The notes below the pieces were generated by a model. That model was not told the DNA's origin. It was given only the letters and a program-made list of their open reading frames with translations, and searched no databases. Shown one piece after another: positions 33,134-42,173 of a stretch of 64,000 nt of DNA. Positions within the stretch are counted from its first letter, which is position 1. Each line of letters begins with the position of its first letter. Where the stretch lies: assembly GCF_002979865.1 (NCBI RefSeq), contig NZ_PCPZ01000002.1, positions 372,001-436,000 on the forward strand. Reading direction: 5' to 3'. This stretch comes from Arthrobacter sp. MYb214 (GTDB taxonomy: Bacteria; Actinomycetota; Actinomycetes; Actinomycetales; Micrococcaceae). Both the position numbers and the translations under genes were made by a program.

Positions 33134-34417
33134 ATGACTCAGATCCCCGGATATACCGAAGCCGACCAGCAGCGGTGGGTGCCTGAACCAGCGAAGAAGT
33201 CCTACCGTACTGCCTTTGAGCGGGACCGTGCCCGCGTGCTGCATTCCTCCGCCTTGCGCCGTTTGAGCGCCAAGACCCAGGTAGTGGCACCGAACCAGAA
33301 TGACTTCGTGCGCAACCGGCTCACCCACTCATTGGAAGTGGCCCAGGTGGGCCGCGAGCTCGGTGCGGCCCTTGGCTGCGATCCGGATGTCGTCGACACC
33401 GCCTGCTTGGCGCACGACCTGGGTCATCCGCCCTTTGGCCACAACGGCGAGAAGGCGCTGGACAAGGCAGCCAAGGACATTGGCGGATTCGAGGGCAATG
33501 CCCAGACCTTGCGTTTGCTCACTCGCTTGGAAACCAAGACCTTCCGGCACAACGGGCATTCGGCCGGGTTGAATCTTTCGCGGGCCTCGCTGGATGCAGC
33601 GTGCAAGTACCCGTGGCTCAAAACCGATGCGCCAGAGGTCAACGGCAAGAAAACCAAGAAGTTCGGTGTCTACGAGGATGACGCCACCGTCTTCAACTGG
33701 TTGCGCAATGTCCCGGAAGCCACCGCCGGAGCAGTCTGCATGGAAGGCCAGGTCATGGACTTGGCTGATGACATTTCCTACTCGGTCCATGACGTGGAAG
33801 ACGCAATTGTCGGCGGCAAGCTGCAACTGCGTTGGCTCAAGCAGGATCTGCAGCGCGAGCGCGCGTTGCAGGTGACCAAGGACTGGTACTTGCCGACCAC
33901 TGGGGAGGCCGACATCGACGCGGCGTTGCGCCGCCTGGAAATCAGCGATGAGTGGGTTTCGCATTTTGACGGCTCACGGCGTTCCATGGCGGCGCTGAAG
34001 GACATGACCAGCCAATTCATTGGCCGCTTCGCCGCCGCCGCAATGGATGCCACCCGGGCACGCTTCGGGGAAGGCAAGCTCACCCGCTATAACGCGAACC
34101 TGATTGTGCCCGAGGAAACCGAGCACGAGATTGCCGTGATGAAGGGCATCGCGGCCAGCTACGTGATGGCTTCGGAAGTGCGCCAGCCGCTCTACCTGGA
34201 TCAGCGCACGCTGCTGACCGAGCTGGTCGAACTGCTCTGTGAAACGGGCCGGGATAATCTGGAGCCGATCTTCGCAGCTGACTGGGAAGACGCCGCTGAT
34301 GAAGCGGCCCAGCTGCGTGTGGTGATTGACCAGGTCGCCTCGCTCACTGACGTCTCAGCCACCGAATGGCACTCGTATCTGGTCAAGGGCGAAGCCCCTG
34401 ACGCAAAGTTGTTCTAG
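33134..34417 (+). CDS. dgt: Deoxyguanosinetriphosphate triphosphohydrolase-like protein
   Basis: A 427-residue HD-domain enzyme that hydrolyses dNTPs to nucleosides and triphosphate. The metal-binding residues are in NRLTHSLEVAQVGREL (His) and CLAHDLGHPPFGHNGE (HD), with the later DLADDISYSVHDVEDA carrying the final Asp. The family signature LHSSALRRLSAKTQVV is near the N-terminus. A TAGACT hexamer lies 7 bp before the ATG, so this gene may also be leaderless. It is followed 9 bp later by dnaG. Confidence 0.92.
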   Translation: MTQIPGYTEADQQRWVPEPAKKSYRTAFERDRARVLHSSALRRLSAKTQVVAPNQNDFVRNRLTHSLEVAQVGRELGAALGCDPDVVDTACLAHDLGHPPFGHNGEKALDKAAKDIGGFEGNAQTLRLLTRLETKTFRHNGHSAGLNLSRASLDAACKYPWLKTDAPEVNGKKTKKFGVYEDDATVFNWLRNVPEATAGAVCMEGQVMDLADDISYSVHDVEDAIVGGKLQLRWLKQDLQRERALQVTKDWYLPTTGEADIDAALRRLEISDEWVSHFDGSRRSMAALKDMTSQFIGRFAAAAMDATRARFGEGKLTRYNANLIVPEETEHEIAVMKGIAASYVMASEVRQPLYLDQRTLLTELVELLCETGRDNLEPIFAADWEDAADEAAQLRVVIDQVASLTDVSATEWHSYLVKGEAPDAKLF

Positions 34418-34426
34418 AAGGGAATC

Positions 34427-36307
34427 ATGGCAGGGCTGATCAAGCGTGAAGATATCGACGAGGTGCGTAACCGCACCGACCTCCGTGAGGTCGTCGAGTC
34501 CTATGTCACGCTCAAATCCGCGGGCATTGGCTCGTTCAAGGGCCTGTGCCCTTTTCACGACGAACGCAGTCCGTCCTTCCATATTCGCCCGCAGCTAGGA
34601 ACCTTCCACTGCTTTGGCTGTGGCGAGTCCGGCGACGTGATCGCCTTCATCCAGAAAATGGACCACTCCTCGTTCACCGAAACTGTGGAACTTCTGGCTG
34701 CCCGGATCAATTACGAGCTTCGCTATGAAGACGGGGGACCGGGACCGCGCCGCGAAGACTACGGCAAGCGCCAGCGCCTGGTCGACGCGCACAAGGTCGC
34801 CGAGGAATTCTTCCGCGCGCAGCTGGCTACCGAGGAAGGAGCCGCCGGCCGCGAGTTCCTTGCCGGTCGCGGTTTTGACCAGGAAGTCACAGCCCAATTC
34901 TCCGTGGGCTATGCGCCCAAGGGCTGGGATTCGCTGCTCAAGCACCTGCGCTCCAAGGGCTTCGTTGATGATGAGCTGAAGCTGACGGGCATGTTCTCCG
35001 AGGGCAATCGCGGAATCTATGACCGATTCCGAGGACGTGTCATGTGGCCGATCCGCGACCTGTCTGGTGCCACCATCGGCTTCGGTGCACGCAAGCTCTA
35101 CGAGGATGACCAGGGCCCGAAGTATCTGAACACCCCGGAGACCCAGCTCTACAAGAAATCCCAGGTCCTCTATGGCCTGGACCTGGCCAAGAAGCAGATT
35201 TCCAAGAGCCGCCAGATCGTTGTGGTGGAAGGCTACACCGACGTGATGGCCTGCCATCTGGCTGGCATCACCACCGCGGTGGCCACCTGCGGTACCGCTT
35301 TCGGCACGGACCACATCAAGATTGCCCGTCGCCTGCTGCAGGATGACGGCACCGGTGGTGAAGTCGTCTTCACCTTCGATGGTGACGCCGCAGGCCAGAA
35401 GGCCGCGCTGCGCGCCTTCGAAGAAGACCAGCGATTTATTGCCCAGACTTACGTTTGTGTTGAACCAACCGGTGCTGACCCGTGCGACTTGCGTTTGCAC
35501 CGCGGAGACGAAGCTGTACGCGAGCTCATCGAGCTCAAGCGTCCGCTGTTTGAATTCGCCATCCGTGCCGAATTGAAGAAATTCAATCTGAACACCGTTG
35601 AAGGACGTGTCCAGGCCTTGCGCCAGACCGCTCCGATCGTTGCGCAGATCCGCGACTCGGCCATTCGTCCGGCATATGCCCGTGAGCTTGCCGGCTGGCT
35701 GGGAATGAATAATGAGGACGTCAACCGCTCGGTGGGCGCCTCCATCAAACGCGCCCGGTTGCCGAAGAACGCCGACCTGCAGGCACCACACCCGCAACCG
35801 GGGGAGGCTGAACAGGCAATCCCGGCGGCGGCCTTTGAACGCCCGGATCACCGCGACCCGGTGATGCGCCTTGAACGACAGGCCCTGGAAGTGGTGATCC
35901 AGCAGCCGCAGCGGTTGAAGGACGAGCAATGGCAGGCGTTCTACGAGGCTCGCTTCCTGGCCCCGGCGCACTCTGCTGTCCACGATGGCGTCGTTGCCGC
36001 GTCCAGCGCAGGCGCTTCGGCGACCTCCTGGGTTGAAGTCATTCGCGACGAAGTCCCCGAGCAGTTGCGCAGCTTCGTTTCAGAACTCGCAGTGACCAGC
36101 ATTCCGGCATCTGACGAACATAGCCTGAACCGCTACTGCGCCGATATCATCAACGGCTTGATTGAGCTTCAAATCACACACCGCAAGGCTGAGCTGATCG
36201 GCCGCTTGCAGCGTGCTGAAATGGCACCCGAGGGTGAAGAATATGCCCAGATCAACCGGGAACTGATGGAACTGGAGATGCGCCGGAGGATCCTTCGCGG
36301 AACCTAG
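34427..36307 (+). CDS. dnaG: DNA primase
   Basis: A 626-residue primase that makes RNA primers at the replication fork. The CHC2 zinc ribbon has Cys41, His44, Cys62 and Cys65. The catalytic core carries YDRFRGRVMWPIRDLSGATI, and the TOPRIM domain has VVVEGYTDVMACHLAG with FDGDAAG. The C-terminal part is the helicase-binding region and ends in a basic helix. An AAGGGA site lies upstream. It closes the dusB-dgt-dnaG block, and a tRNA-Asn gene follows 53 bp later. Confidence 0.96.
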   Translation: MAGLIKREDIDEVRNRTDLREVVESYVTLKSAGIGSFKGLCPFHDERSPSFHIRPQLGTFHCFGCGESGDVIAFIQKMDHSSFTETVELLAARINYELRYEDGGPGPRREDYGKRQRLVDAHKVAEEFFRAQLATEEGAAGREFLAGRGFDQEVTAQFSVGYAPKGWDSLLKHLRSKGFVDDELKLTGMFSEGNRGIYDRFRGRVMWPIRDLSGATIGFGARKLYEDDQGPKYLNTPETQLYKKSQVLYGLDLAKKQISKSRQIVVVEGYTDVMACHLAGITTAVATCGTAFGTDHIKIARRLLQDDGTGGEVVFTFDGDAAGQKAALRAFEEDQRFIAQTYVCVEPTGADPCDLRLHRGDEAVRELIELKRPLFEFAIRAELKKFNLNTVEGRVQALRQTAPIVAQIRDSAIRPAYARELAGWLGMNNEDVNRSVGASIKRARLPKNADLQAPHPQPGEAEQAIPAAAFERPDHRDPVMRLERQALEVVIQQPQRLKDEQWQAFYEARFLAPAHSAVHDGVVAASSAGASATSWVEVIRDEVPEQLRSFVSELAVTSIPASDEHSLNRYCADIINGLIELQITHRKAELIGRLQRAEMAPEGEEYAQINRELMELEMRRRILRGT

Positions 36308-36317
36308 GATCCCGATT

Positions 36318-36345
36318 TTGCATTCGCGGGAATCTTGGGTAAAGT
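36318..36345 (+). promoter_or_regulatory. tRNA-Asn promoter (first copy)
   Basis: TTGCAT at 36318-36323 and TAAAGT at 36340-36345 are 16 bp apart, and the expected start site is about 8 bp before the tRNA. The same TAAAGT element precedes the second tRNA-Asn copy. Confidence 0.5.
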
Positions 36346-36360
36346 TATATCTCGTTGCAA

Positions 36361-36433
36361 TCCTCCATAGCTCAATTGGCAGAGCATTCGACTGTTAATC
36401 GAAGGGTTACTGGTTCAAGTCCAGTTGGAGGAG
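36361..36433 (+). tRNA. tRNA-Asn (GTT), copy 1
   Basis: A 73-nt cloverleaf. The acceptor stem TCCTCCA pairs with TGGAGGA, the D arm contains AGCTCAATTGGCAGAGC, the anticodon GTT is at 36394-36396 inside the loop CTGTTAA, and the T arm is GGTTCAAGTCC. The discriminator is G and no CCA is encoded. It is base-for-base identical to the copy at 61354-61426. Confidence 0.97.
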
Positions 36434-36441
36434 CTTACAAG

Positions 36442-36479
36442 AAGGTTCCGGCTCGCATTCGCGAGTCGGAACCTTTTAT
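36442..36479 (+). terminator. Terminator of tRNA-Asn copy 1
   Basis: AAGGTTCCGgCTCGC (36442-36456) pairs with GCGAGtCGGAACCTT (36461-36475), with a 4-base loop and a TTTATT tail. Confidence 0.85.
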
Positions 36480-36595
36480 TTTCGCCTGAAACCGGAATTC
36501 TGGCACCTAGTCCTGACTAGCCTCGCCAGGAAAAAGCCGAGTTAGGTAGCAGGGGCCAGTTGCTGGACCAGCGGCGGGTTTTTTGCCTAGCGGAT

Positions 36596-37423
36596 TCAGG
36601 CAGCCGGGTTCCATAAGCGCCGGGATTCCAGATACCAGAAATACGAGAAAAGGCTGATCTCGAACCATTCGACAATGAATAGGGCCTCCTGGATGCCCGC
36701 GGCCAGCAGGATCGGCCAGGCAATCAATCCGATGAGCATCAGCACCAGGATGATTGCGTAGTGCAGCTTCTTGCCTCCGCTGGTGTCCATCGCGCACAGC
36801 GGCTTGTGGTCCAGGTGGCTGGCGATGGCGATGCCCATGGAGAAGATCAGCAGGAATGCAGCGCTGGCATGCACGCCGGCGAACTGCTTGCCTTCAACGG
36901 TCCGCCACAGCAGCAGCAGGACAAAGCCGACCAGGAGCAGGGTGCTCAGCAAACCGAGCGCTTTGGTCGCGGTGCTGTGGAACAGCGCGCGGTGCGGAGC
37001 GCGGCTAGTCCTGATTCCCAGCCAGATGAATACCGAGCTGACGACGAGAACCGCAATAACCGATACCTGCACGGAGAAGATGAGCCGCCTCTGCTCGCCC
37101 AGGGGCAGTTGCGCCAGCGTTTCACCCAGCTTGGTGGGAACCAAGGCGACGAACATGGCGTAGAAGCCGGCCAAATTCAGTGCATAGTCCTCCAGCTCGT
37201 CTCCGGTGTAAACCACCAGCAGCACTCCGGTAGTCACCAGCATCGCAACGAACAAGTCCCGTGCTGGACCCAGGTAATAGGAACTCAGGGAGTCTTCAAT
37301 GCGCTGGTTGGCAATGCCATAGATGACGATGGCAACGACAAGGAGCAGGGGCACCGCGAGCAGCATGAGGCGCACGTAGCGCAATGTACTGCGGCCCGGG
37401 GAGTGTTCAAGGGAAGTGGCCAT
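36596..37423 (-). CDS. Membrane protein of unknown function (about seven spans)
   Basis: A 275-residue integral membrane protein. The segment SLSSYYLGPARDLFVAMLVT, then GVLLVVYTGDELEDYALNLAG and YAMFVALVPT, is a pattern I recognise from a widespread family of uncharacterised bacterial membrane proteins with a SxSxYY...RDxFV motif. About seven spans are present. There is no catalytic motif and no operon partner. Its start faces the DUF4352 gene across 337 bp. Confidence 0.65.
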   Translation of the reverse strand: MATSLEHSPGRSTLRYVRLMLLAVPLLLVVAIVIYGIANQRIEDSLSSYYLGPARDLFVAMLVTTGVLLVVYTGDELEDYALNLAGFYAMFVALVPTKLGETLAQLPLGEQRRLIFSVQVSVIAVLVVSSVFIWLGIRTSRAPHRALFHSTATKALGLLSTLLLVGFVLLLLWRTVEGKQFAGVHASAAFLLIFSMGIAIASHLDHKPLCAMDTSGGKKLHYAIILVLMLIGLIAWPILLAAGIQEALFIVEWFEISLFSYFWYLESRRLWNPAA

Positions 37424-37760
37424 AAGTGCATTCTGTAATGAATCACCCAGGTTTTGCCAACGGGCCCGCCTAGCGCAGGAAAATTCCCGGGAGAATCGCA
37501 GGCATCGGTCCGCGGGCCAGATGCACCTGCTGGAACACCTGAATGGTGCACGTCAATCGCCCGCACTTGGCTTCCGGAAACTGCAGCTGCCTTGGGCAGC
37601 TCGGCTGGAGCCGAATCCGGGGCAAGCTAAATTGTCGGTAGGCACTGGCATGATTCTTGAAGAGTCAACAAAGACTCTTTTCGGCCGAAGTCCTCATCCG
37701 CTTGGGCTGATATCCGCCTCGGCGCCAGCGTGGCGCCGTCTTCACTCGAAGGAAGCTTTC
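37424..37760 (+). promoter_or_regulatory. Long leader/intergenic region before the DUF4352 gene
   Basis: No gene is convincing here. Two stem-loops are visible: AAGAGTC/GACTCTT followed by TTTC (about 37659-37683), which looks like a weak terminator or attenuator, and GGCGCCA/TGGCGCC (37721-37727 and 37731-37737), which lies about 15 bp before the AAGGAAG ribosome-binding site and could influence translation. Confidence 0.4.
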
Positions 37761-38570
37761 ATGTCTGTACAAAATCCGGTCGATCCGAACATGGTGCCAC
37801 CGGCACCGCCTGCCAAGAGCTCAGCTGGCAAGGGCCTGGGCATTGCGGCCCTGGTCGTGGCCATCGTTGCATTGGCCCTGTGCTGGGTACCGATCGTCAA
37901 CAACTTTGCCGCCGTGCTCGGTTTCATTGCTCTGGTACTGGGCATCGTCTCGCTCATTGTCGCTTCCAAGCGCCGTGGCAGCAAGGGCTTGGGCGTTGCA
38001 TCGAGCATCATCGCCATCGTAGCCATCGTTCTTGTGTTCGTCACCCAGGCAGCCTATGTGAAGGCGATCGACGAGGTCGCCAACGGCATTGCCGACGCTT
38101 CCGACGGCGAAGTGGCGGCACCGGCTGAGATCATCGAGCAAACCGAAGACGAAACACAGGTATTGGCCTTGGGGCAGGCCGCTGCTGTTGGCGAGTATTC
38201 GGTCAATGTCAGTGCGGTGAACCTGGATGCCGGCGCACAGATCGCCAGGGCAAATGAGTTCAACCAGGAGGCCGAAGGCCAGTATGTCCTCGTGGACCTT
38301 TCTGTTGTCTACAACGGAGAAGAAGAAGGCGACGCATGGCTGGACCTTAATCCAGAGCTGGTGGGCTCGGATGCAAGCATCTACAGCACCAGCAGCGCGA
38401 CTGCGATCACCGCCAAGCCGGGCATGGACGTTCCTACCTTGGCCAAGGGCGGGAAGGGAAGCTACCAGGTGGTCTTCGACGTGCCGGCCGAGGCCGTGGC
38501 AGATGCGAAAATCCGCATGAGCGAAACGCTCTCGTTCACTGACGACTCGGTGCTCTGGGCTGCGAAGTAG
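37761..38570 (+). CDS. DUF4190/DUF4352-type membrane-anchored protein
   Basis: A 269-residue protein starting at the ATG at 37761, 6 bp behind AAGGAAG. The N-terminal 20 residues are proline-rich. Two adjacent membrane spans around GLGIAALVVAIVALALCWVP and VLGFIALVLGIVSLIVA fit the DUF4190 type, and a third hydrophobic stretch (SSIIAIVAIVLVFVTQAAYV) follows. The extracellular C-terminal domain (about 135-269), with LGQAAAVGEYSVNVSAV and EAEGQYVLVDLSVVYNGEE, has the DUF4352 immunoglobulin-like fold. The function is unknown; a cell-surface sensor or ligand-binding role is common for such proteins. Confidence 0.75.
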   Translation: MSVQNPVDPNMVPPAPPAKSSAGKGLGIAALVVAIVALALCWVPIVNNFAAVLGFIALVLGIVSLIVASKRRGSKGLGVASSIIAIVAIVLVFVTQAAYVKAIDEVANGIADASDGEVAAPAEIIEQTEDETQVLALGQAAAVGEYSVNVSAVNLDAGAQIARANEFNQEAEGQYVLVDLSVVYNGEEEGDAWLDLNPELVGSDASIYSTSSATAITAKPGMDVPTLAKGGKGSYQVVFDVPAEAVADAKIRMSETLSFTDDSVLWAAK

Positions 38571-38581
38571 CTCGAATTCGC

Positions 38582-38624
38582 AGAGGTTCCGCTATCCCAT
38601 CAGGGGTGGCGGAACCTCTTTTCT
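38582..38624 (+). terminator. Terminator after the DUF4352 gene
   Basis: AGAGGTTCCGC (38582-38592) pairs with GCGGAACCTCT (38609-38619) around a 16-base loop and runs into TTTTCTTTT. Confidence 0.88.
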
Positions 38625-38770
38625 TTTGCCCTGGCGGCGAGGAAGCCCGCAGCTCGCGGATTGCGACCACAACATGAACACCGAAAATAGGAAGATCGGG
38701 AAAATTTTCAAGGAATTCCCCGCGCTGCCGGACCTCGGAAATACGCGAGAACCCGGGGCGATTCGCTCGC

Positions 38771-38801
38771 TCTCATTTGCTTCTCATGGACGCGCCATAA
38801 T
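38771..38801 (+). promoter_or_regulatory. Direct-repeat activator-type promoter
   Basis: TCTCAT occurs at 38771-38776 and again at 38782-38787, exactly 11 bp apart, and CATAAT at 38796-38801 is a good -10 element. The first repeat falls where a -35 element should be, and no -35 consensus is present. OmpR/PhoB-type response regulators bind such helix-phased direct repeats and replace the -35 element. It lies 53 bp before the small secreted peptide gene. Confidence 0.5.
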
Positions 38802-38854
38802 CCTCTCACCACCGCCTAATGCGCTCCTCACAAGGGTCTTTTAATGTTCAAAGC

Positions 38855-39046
38855 ATGAATCGCCGCATACTTCTCATCCTCATGGTGTTGGCCGTGCCAG
38901 CGGGACTGGCCGGCGCCAGCCAGGCACTTGCCGACAAGGCCAATCCGCCCATCCCGCATCAGCAGCCAATCATTGTCCAGCTCTCACCGGCTCCCGAGCC
39001 CGCTGCTGCACAAGCGCAAGCTGAGGAGCTGATCGCCAATGGCTGA
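38855..39046 (+). CDS. Small secreted peptide, first gene of the glycerate-type unit
   Basis: A 63-residue protein with a clear signal peptide: basic MNRR, hydrophobic ILLILMVLAVPAGLAGA, and a likely cleavage after SQALA (about residue 27). The mature part of about 36 residues is rich in proline, alanine and glutamate, with no cysteine. I do not recognise it. Its stop overlaps the start of the sensor kinase gene by 8 bp (ATGGCTGA), so translation is coupled. It could be an exported accessory or ligand-interaction factor for the kinase. That is speculation. Confidence 0.6.
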   Translation: MNRRILLILMVLAVPAGLAGASQALADKANPPIPHQQPIIVQLSPAPEPAAAQAQAEELIANG

Positions 39047-40559
39047 TATCCATGAGCACCAGGGATCAACGGTGTCGGCACGGTTGCGCATTGTCGGGTG
39101 GATCGTGCTCACTACTGCACTGGCCCTGCTGGCCGTAACGGTTTCGATGCGTTCGATCATGTCCGGCCAAGTAGCCGAAGCTGCCAACGTGGGCATCGCG
39201 CAGGAAATCGAGGAGTTCCGGACCTTCGCCGCCGAGGGACTGGACCCGAAGACAGCTCGCCCGTTTTCCTCGATCGGTGAATTGATGGAACGCTATCTGG
39301 CCCGCCAGCAGCCGATGGCCGGCGAAGCGATTCTCGCGCAGGCCAATGGACGGGTGCTCACCGCAGGCACCGCAGCCAACCAGGCCGGGACCTGGCTGGC
39401 TGATGACCCCGTGCTCCTGGGCCGTATTCTCGATGACGCAAAGACCTCCGGAATCCTGGAGAGCAACCACGGGACGGTTCGCTGGGCGAAGGCCGAGGCC
39501 AAGGATGCCTCCGGAGCCAGCGGGGCGGGGCACCAAGCCCATCTGGTCGTCGCGCACTTCATTGGCGGGGCCCAGGAAGAAGCCAACCGGCAGGCAACCA
39601 TGCTCTTCGGCGTGGCCGCCGGGGGACTGGCCTTGACCGCGGGGATCGCCTGGTTGGCAGCTGGGCAGATCATGCGTCCCATCCGCACCATGAGCGAAAC
39701 CGCCGCCTCGATTAGCGCCAATGACCTCTCGGCCCGCGTTCCGGTCGAAGGACGCGACGACTTGGCGCAGCTGGCCAGGACACTGAATGCGATGCTTGAC
39801 CGGGTTGAAGCTTCGCATCTGGCCCAACGCCACTTCATCGCCGAAGCACGAGAGCACCTGGGAAGCCCGCAACGCAAGATGGCAGCTGCCTTGCAGAAGC
39901 TCAACGAGGAAGAGGTGCCCCGGAAGCAACGCGGCAGGATCATCAGCACCGCGCAGGCGCACATTTCACTGATGGGGCAGACGCTTGCCGATCTGGAATT
40001 GCTGGCGCAAAGCTCGGACCCGGACTTCATCCAGCGCCGAATGGTGCCCGTCGGCGAAGTCACGGCGGACGTTGCCGCGGCAGCCGCCCGCCCGGGCGCC
40101 TACCCGGACCGCCGATTCCGCATAGCCGAGTCTGCCAAGGCCCAGGCGTGGCTGGATCCGCTGCGCGTTGCCCAGGCCATGCACCAACTGATCCAAAATG
40201 CTGTCGCGCATACCGAGGATGGAGAAAGCATCCGGATCGGTTCTGCCGCAGCAAAGGGCATGGCCAGCTTCTGGGTTGCCAACGATGGACCGGTGTTGGA
40301 TCCGGACCAGGCCCGTGCCCTGCTGGAAAACTATCGCAGTGCCCCGGAAGCCGGCCAGCAAGGAACCGGCATGGGCTTGGGCCTGGCCGTGGTGAAAGCG
40401 GTCGCGCAAGCCCACGGCGGCACGGCCTGGGTGGAATCCGGAAACGGCAACGGAACCAGTTTCGGATTTTCCCTCCCGCAAGCTGATGCCGGACAAGGCA
40501 TCCGCTGCGAAGAAGAATTCGCCCAATCCATGGCCAGCAGCCTGGGCGGTGAGTCATGA
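39039..40559 (+). CDS. Membrane sensor histidine kinase homologue with abnormal H-box
   Basis: A 506-residue protein with the sensor-kinase architecture: span 1 (WIVLTTALALLAVTVSM, 21-37), an extracellular sensor of about 145 residues, span 2 (about 187-207), a HAMP domain (about 208-255) and an ATPase domain with N-box NAVAHTED (387-394), G1 NDGP (415-418) and G2 GTGMGLGLA (442-450). The H-box normally reads FxADASHELRTP but here is FIAEAREHLGSP (266-277): the phospho-acceptor His position holds Glu272, and the next residue is His273. It may be a pseudokinase or use a shifted histidine. No response regulator gene is adjacent. It overlaps both neighbours. Confidence 0.82.
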   Translation: MADIHEHQGSTVSARLRIVGWIVLTTALALLAVTVSMRSIMSGQVAEAANVGIAQEIEEFRTFAAEGLDPKTARPFSSIGELMERYLARQQPMAGEAILAQANGRVLTAGTAANQAGTWLADDPVLLGRILDDAKTSGILESNHGTVRWAKAEAKDASGASGAGHQAHLVVAHFIGGAQEEANRQATMLFGVAAGGLALTAGIAWLAAGQIMRPIRTMSETAASISANDLSARVPVEGRDDLAQLARTLNAMLDRVEASHLAQRHFIAEAREHLGSPQRKMAAALQKLNEEEVPRKQRGRIISTAQAHISLMGQTLADLELLAQSSDPDFIQRRMVPVGEVTADVAAAAARPGAYPDRRFRIAESAKAQAWLDPLRVAQAMHQLIQNAVAHTEDGESIRIGSAAAKGMASFWVANDGPVLDPDQARALLENYRSAPEAGQQGTGMGLGLAVVKAVAQAHGGTAWVESGNGNGTSFGFSLPQADAGQGIRCEEEFAQSMASSLGGES

Positions 40560-42115
40560 GCATCAAGCCAACCGCGCCACGCTCGGGATTCCGCTACACC
40601 GCCCAGCGGTCCACGGACCAAGCCGCGGAACAGGGCAACGCCGGTGCTGCACGAAACCGGTGGAGCAAGCAGAACGCAGCGCGAATCATCGCCGCACTGG
40701 TCTTGCTGGCCTTTCTCGGCTGGTGCGCCTACGGAGCCTTCGGCCCAGATGCGGGGACAGCGCAGGCATTGCCAGCCCAAGGGGCCCTGACCCTGGCGGT
40801 CTTCGCCTTGGCCATCTGGCTCTGGGTCTTCTCGCCAGTAGGCGATACCTTTATCGCCTTGGGCGCAGCAGTGGTGCTGGTGCTCATGGGCGTGCTGCCC
40901 GAAGCCGACCTGTTCTCCTCGCTGGGAGAAGACACCATTTGGCTCTTGCTGGCCGCCTTCGTGATCGCGGCGGGGATCACCGCCACGGGACTGGCTACCC
41001 GCGCCGCAGCATGGATAGCCGCAGGGGCGAACACCCCGCGGCAGCTGATCCACCTGACTACCGGCGTGCTGGTGGCTACCGCATTCGCGGTGCCGTCCAC
41101 TTCCGGGCGCGCGGCCCTGGCCATTCCGGTCTTCATTGCCCTGGCCAAGGTGCTGGCGGATCGCCGCCGCATCGTCCTGGCCCTGTCCCTGGTTTTCCCC
41201 TCGGTTATCCTGCTTTCGGCAGTGGCATCCTATCTGGGCGCCGGAGCGCACCTGATCACCAGCCAGGTCCTCGCCACCGCGGGCCATGAAGGATTCTCCT
41301 TCGCCGGCTGGCTGGTCTACGGATTGCCGCTGGCTTTCGTTTCCTCCCATCTGTGCGCCGAACTGGTGCTGTGGATGTTCACCCGCAAGGAGGACCGCGC
41401 AGAACCGCTGGCGGTGGGCATCGAGCGGCTGCAGCAGTATTCGCCGGTGCCGCTCTCGGGCCCGCTCACGGTGGGGCAATCCAGGGCAGCGCTGCTGGTC
41501 TCGGCTGTGGTGGTGCTCTGGTGCACCGAGCCCCTGCACCAGCTCCATCCCGCCATCGTGGCCCTGCTTGGTTCATTGCTGGTAGCCAGCCCGGGATACG
41601 GCTCTGTAGGCCTGGCCAAGGCATTGAAGGCGGTGCCGTGGTCGATGCTCATCTTCATGGCCGCGACCCTCACCCTGGGCACGGCGCTCGCCGGAAGCGG
41701 AGCCGCCGAATGGCTGGCCCGCAAGGTGCTTGGCCCCGTCGAGCAGCTCGGCGCTGCCGCACCCTGGGTCTTCACCGTCCTCGTGGTGGTGGTCTCTGCC
41801 GCGGCGCATCTGGTCATCCAGTCCCGTTCGGCCCGCTCAGCGGTGCTGATTCCGCTGGTGGTCTCGCTGGCCCCGGGCGTCGGGGTCAACGCGGTAGCCA
41901 TTGCCCTGGCTTCCACCGCCGCCGCCGGTTTCTGCCACACCCTGACCAGCAGCGCGAAGCCGGTGAACCTGTTCTCCGAGATCGAGGGCATCGAAACCTA
42001 TAAGCCGGCAGACCTGCTGCGCCTGAGCGCGGTGCTCGGACCGCTCATGGTCCTGCTGGTCCTGGTCTTCGCCTTCTGGATCTGGCCGGCCATGGGACTG
42101 CCGCTGTTCCTCTGA
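40556..42115 (+). CDS. SLC13/DASS-family anion transporter
   Basis: A 519-residue sodium- or proton-coupled carboxylate/anion carrier of the divalent-anion:sodium symporter family. A basic N-terminus of about 40 residues precedes about twelve spans. The first SNT-like motif region is TAFAVPSTSGRAALAIPVFI and the second is AAAGFCHTLTSSAKPVNLFS. It starts within the stop of the kinase gene (ATGA, 4-bp overlap). Glycerate kinase is encoded 58 bp downstream, so glycerate or a related hydroxy acid is the likely cargo; this is inferred from context. Confidence 0.82.
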   Translation: MSIKPTAPRSGFRYTAQRSTDQAAEQGNAGAARNRWSKQNAARIIAALVLLAFLGWCAYGAFGPDAGTAQALPAQGALTLAVFALAIWLWVFSPVGDTFIALGAAVVLVLMGVLPEADLFSSLGEDTIWLLLAAFVIAAGITATGLATRAAAWIAAGANTPRQLIHLTTGVLVATAFAVPSTSGRAALAIPVFIALAKVLADRRRIVLALSLVFPSVILLSAVASYLGAGAHLITSQVLATAGHEGFSFAGWLVYGLPLAFVSSHLCAELVLWMFTRKEDRAEPLAVGIERLQQYSPVPLSGPLTVGQSRAALLVSAVVVLWCTEPLHQLHPAIVALLGSLLVASPGYGSVGLAKALKAVPWSMLIFMAATLTLGTALAGSGAAEWLARKVLGPVEQLGAAAPWVFTVLVVVVSAAAHLVIQSRSARSAVLIPLVVSLAPGVGVNAVAIALASTAAAGFCHTLTSSAKPVNLFSEIEGIETYKPADLLRLSAVLGPLMVLLVLVFAFWIWPAMGLPLFL

Positions 42116-42173
42116 ACCACCTTGTAGCTTCACATCTCATCGCATTCATCCTCACTGAAAAGGACAACGAATC

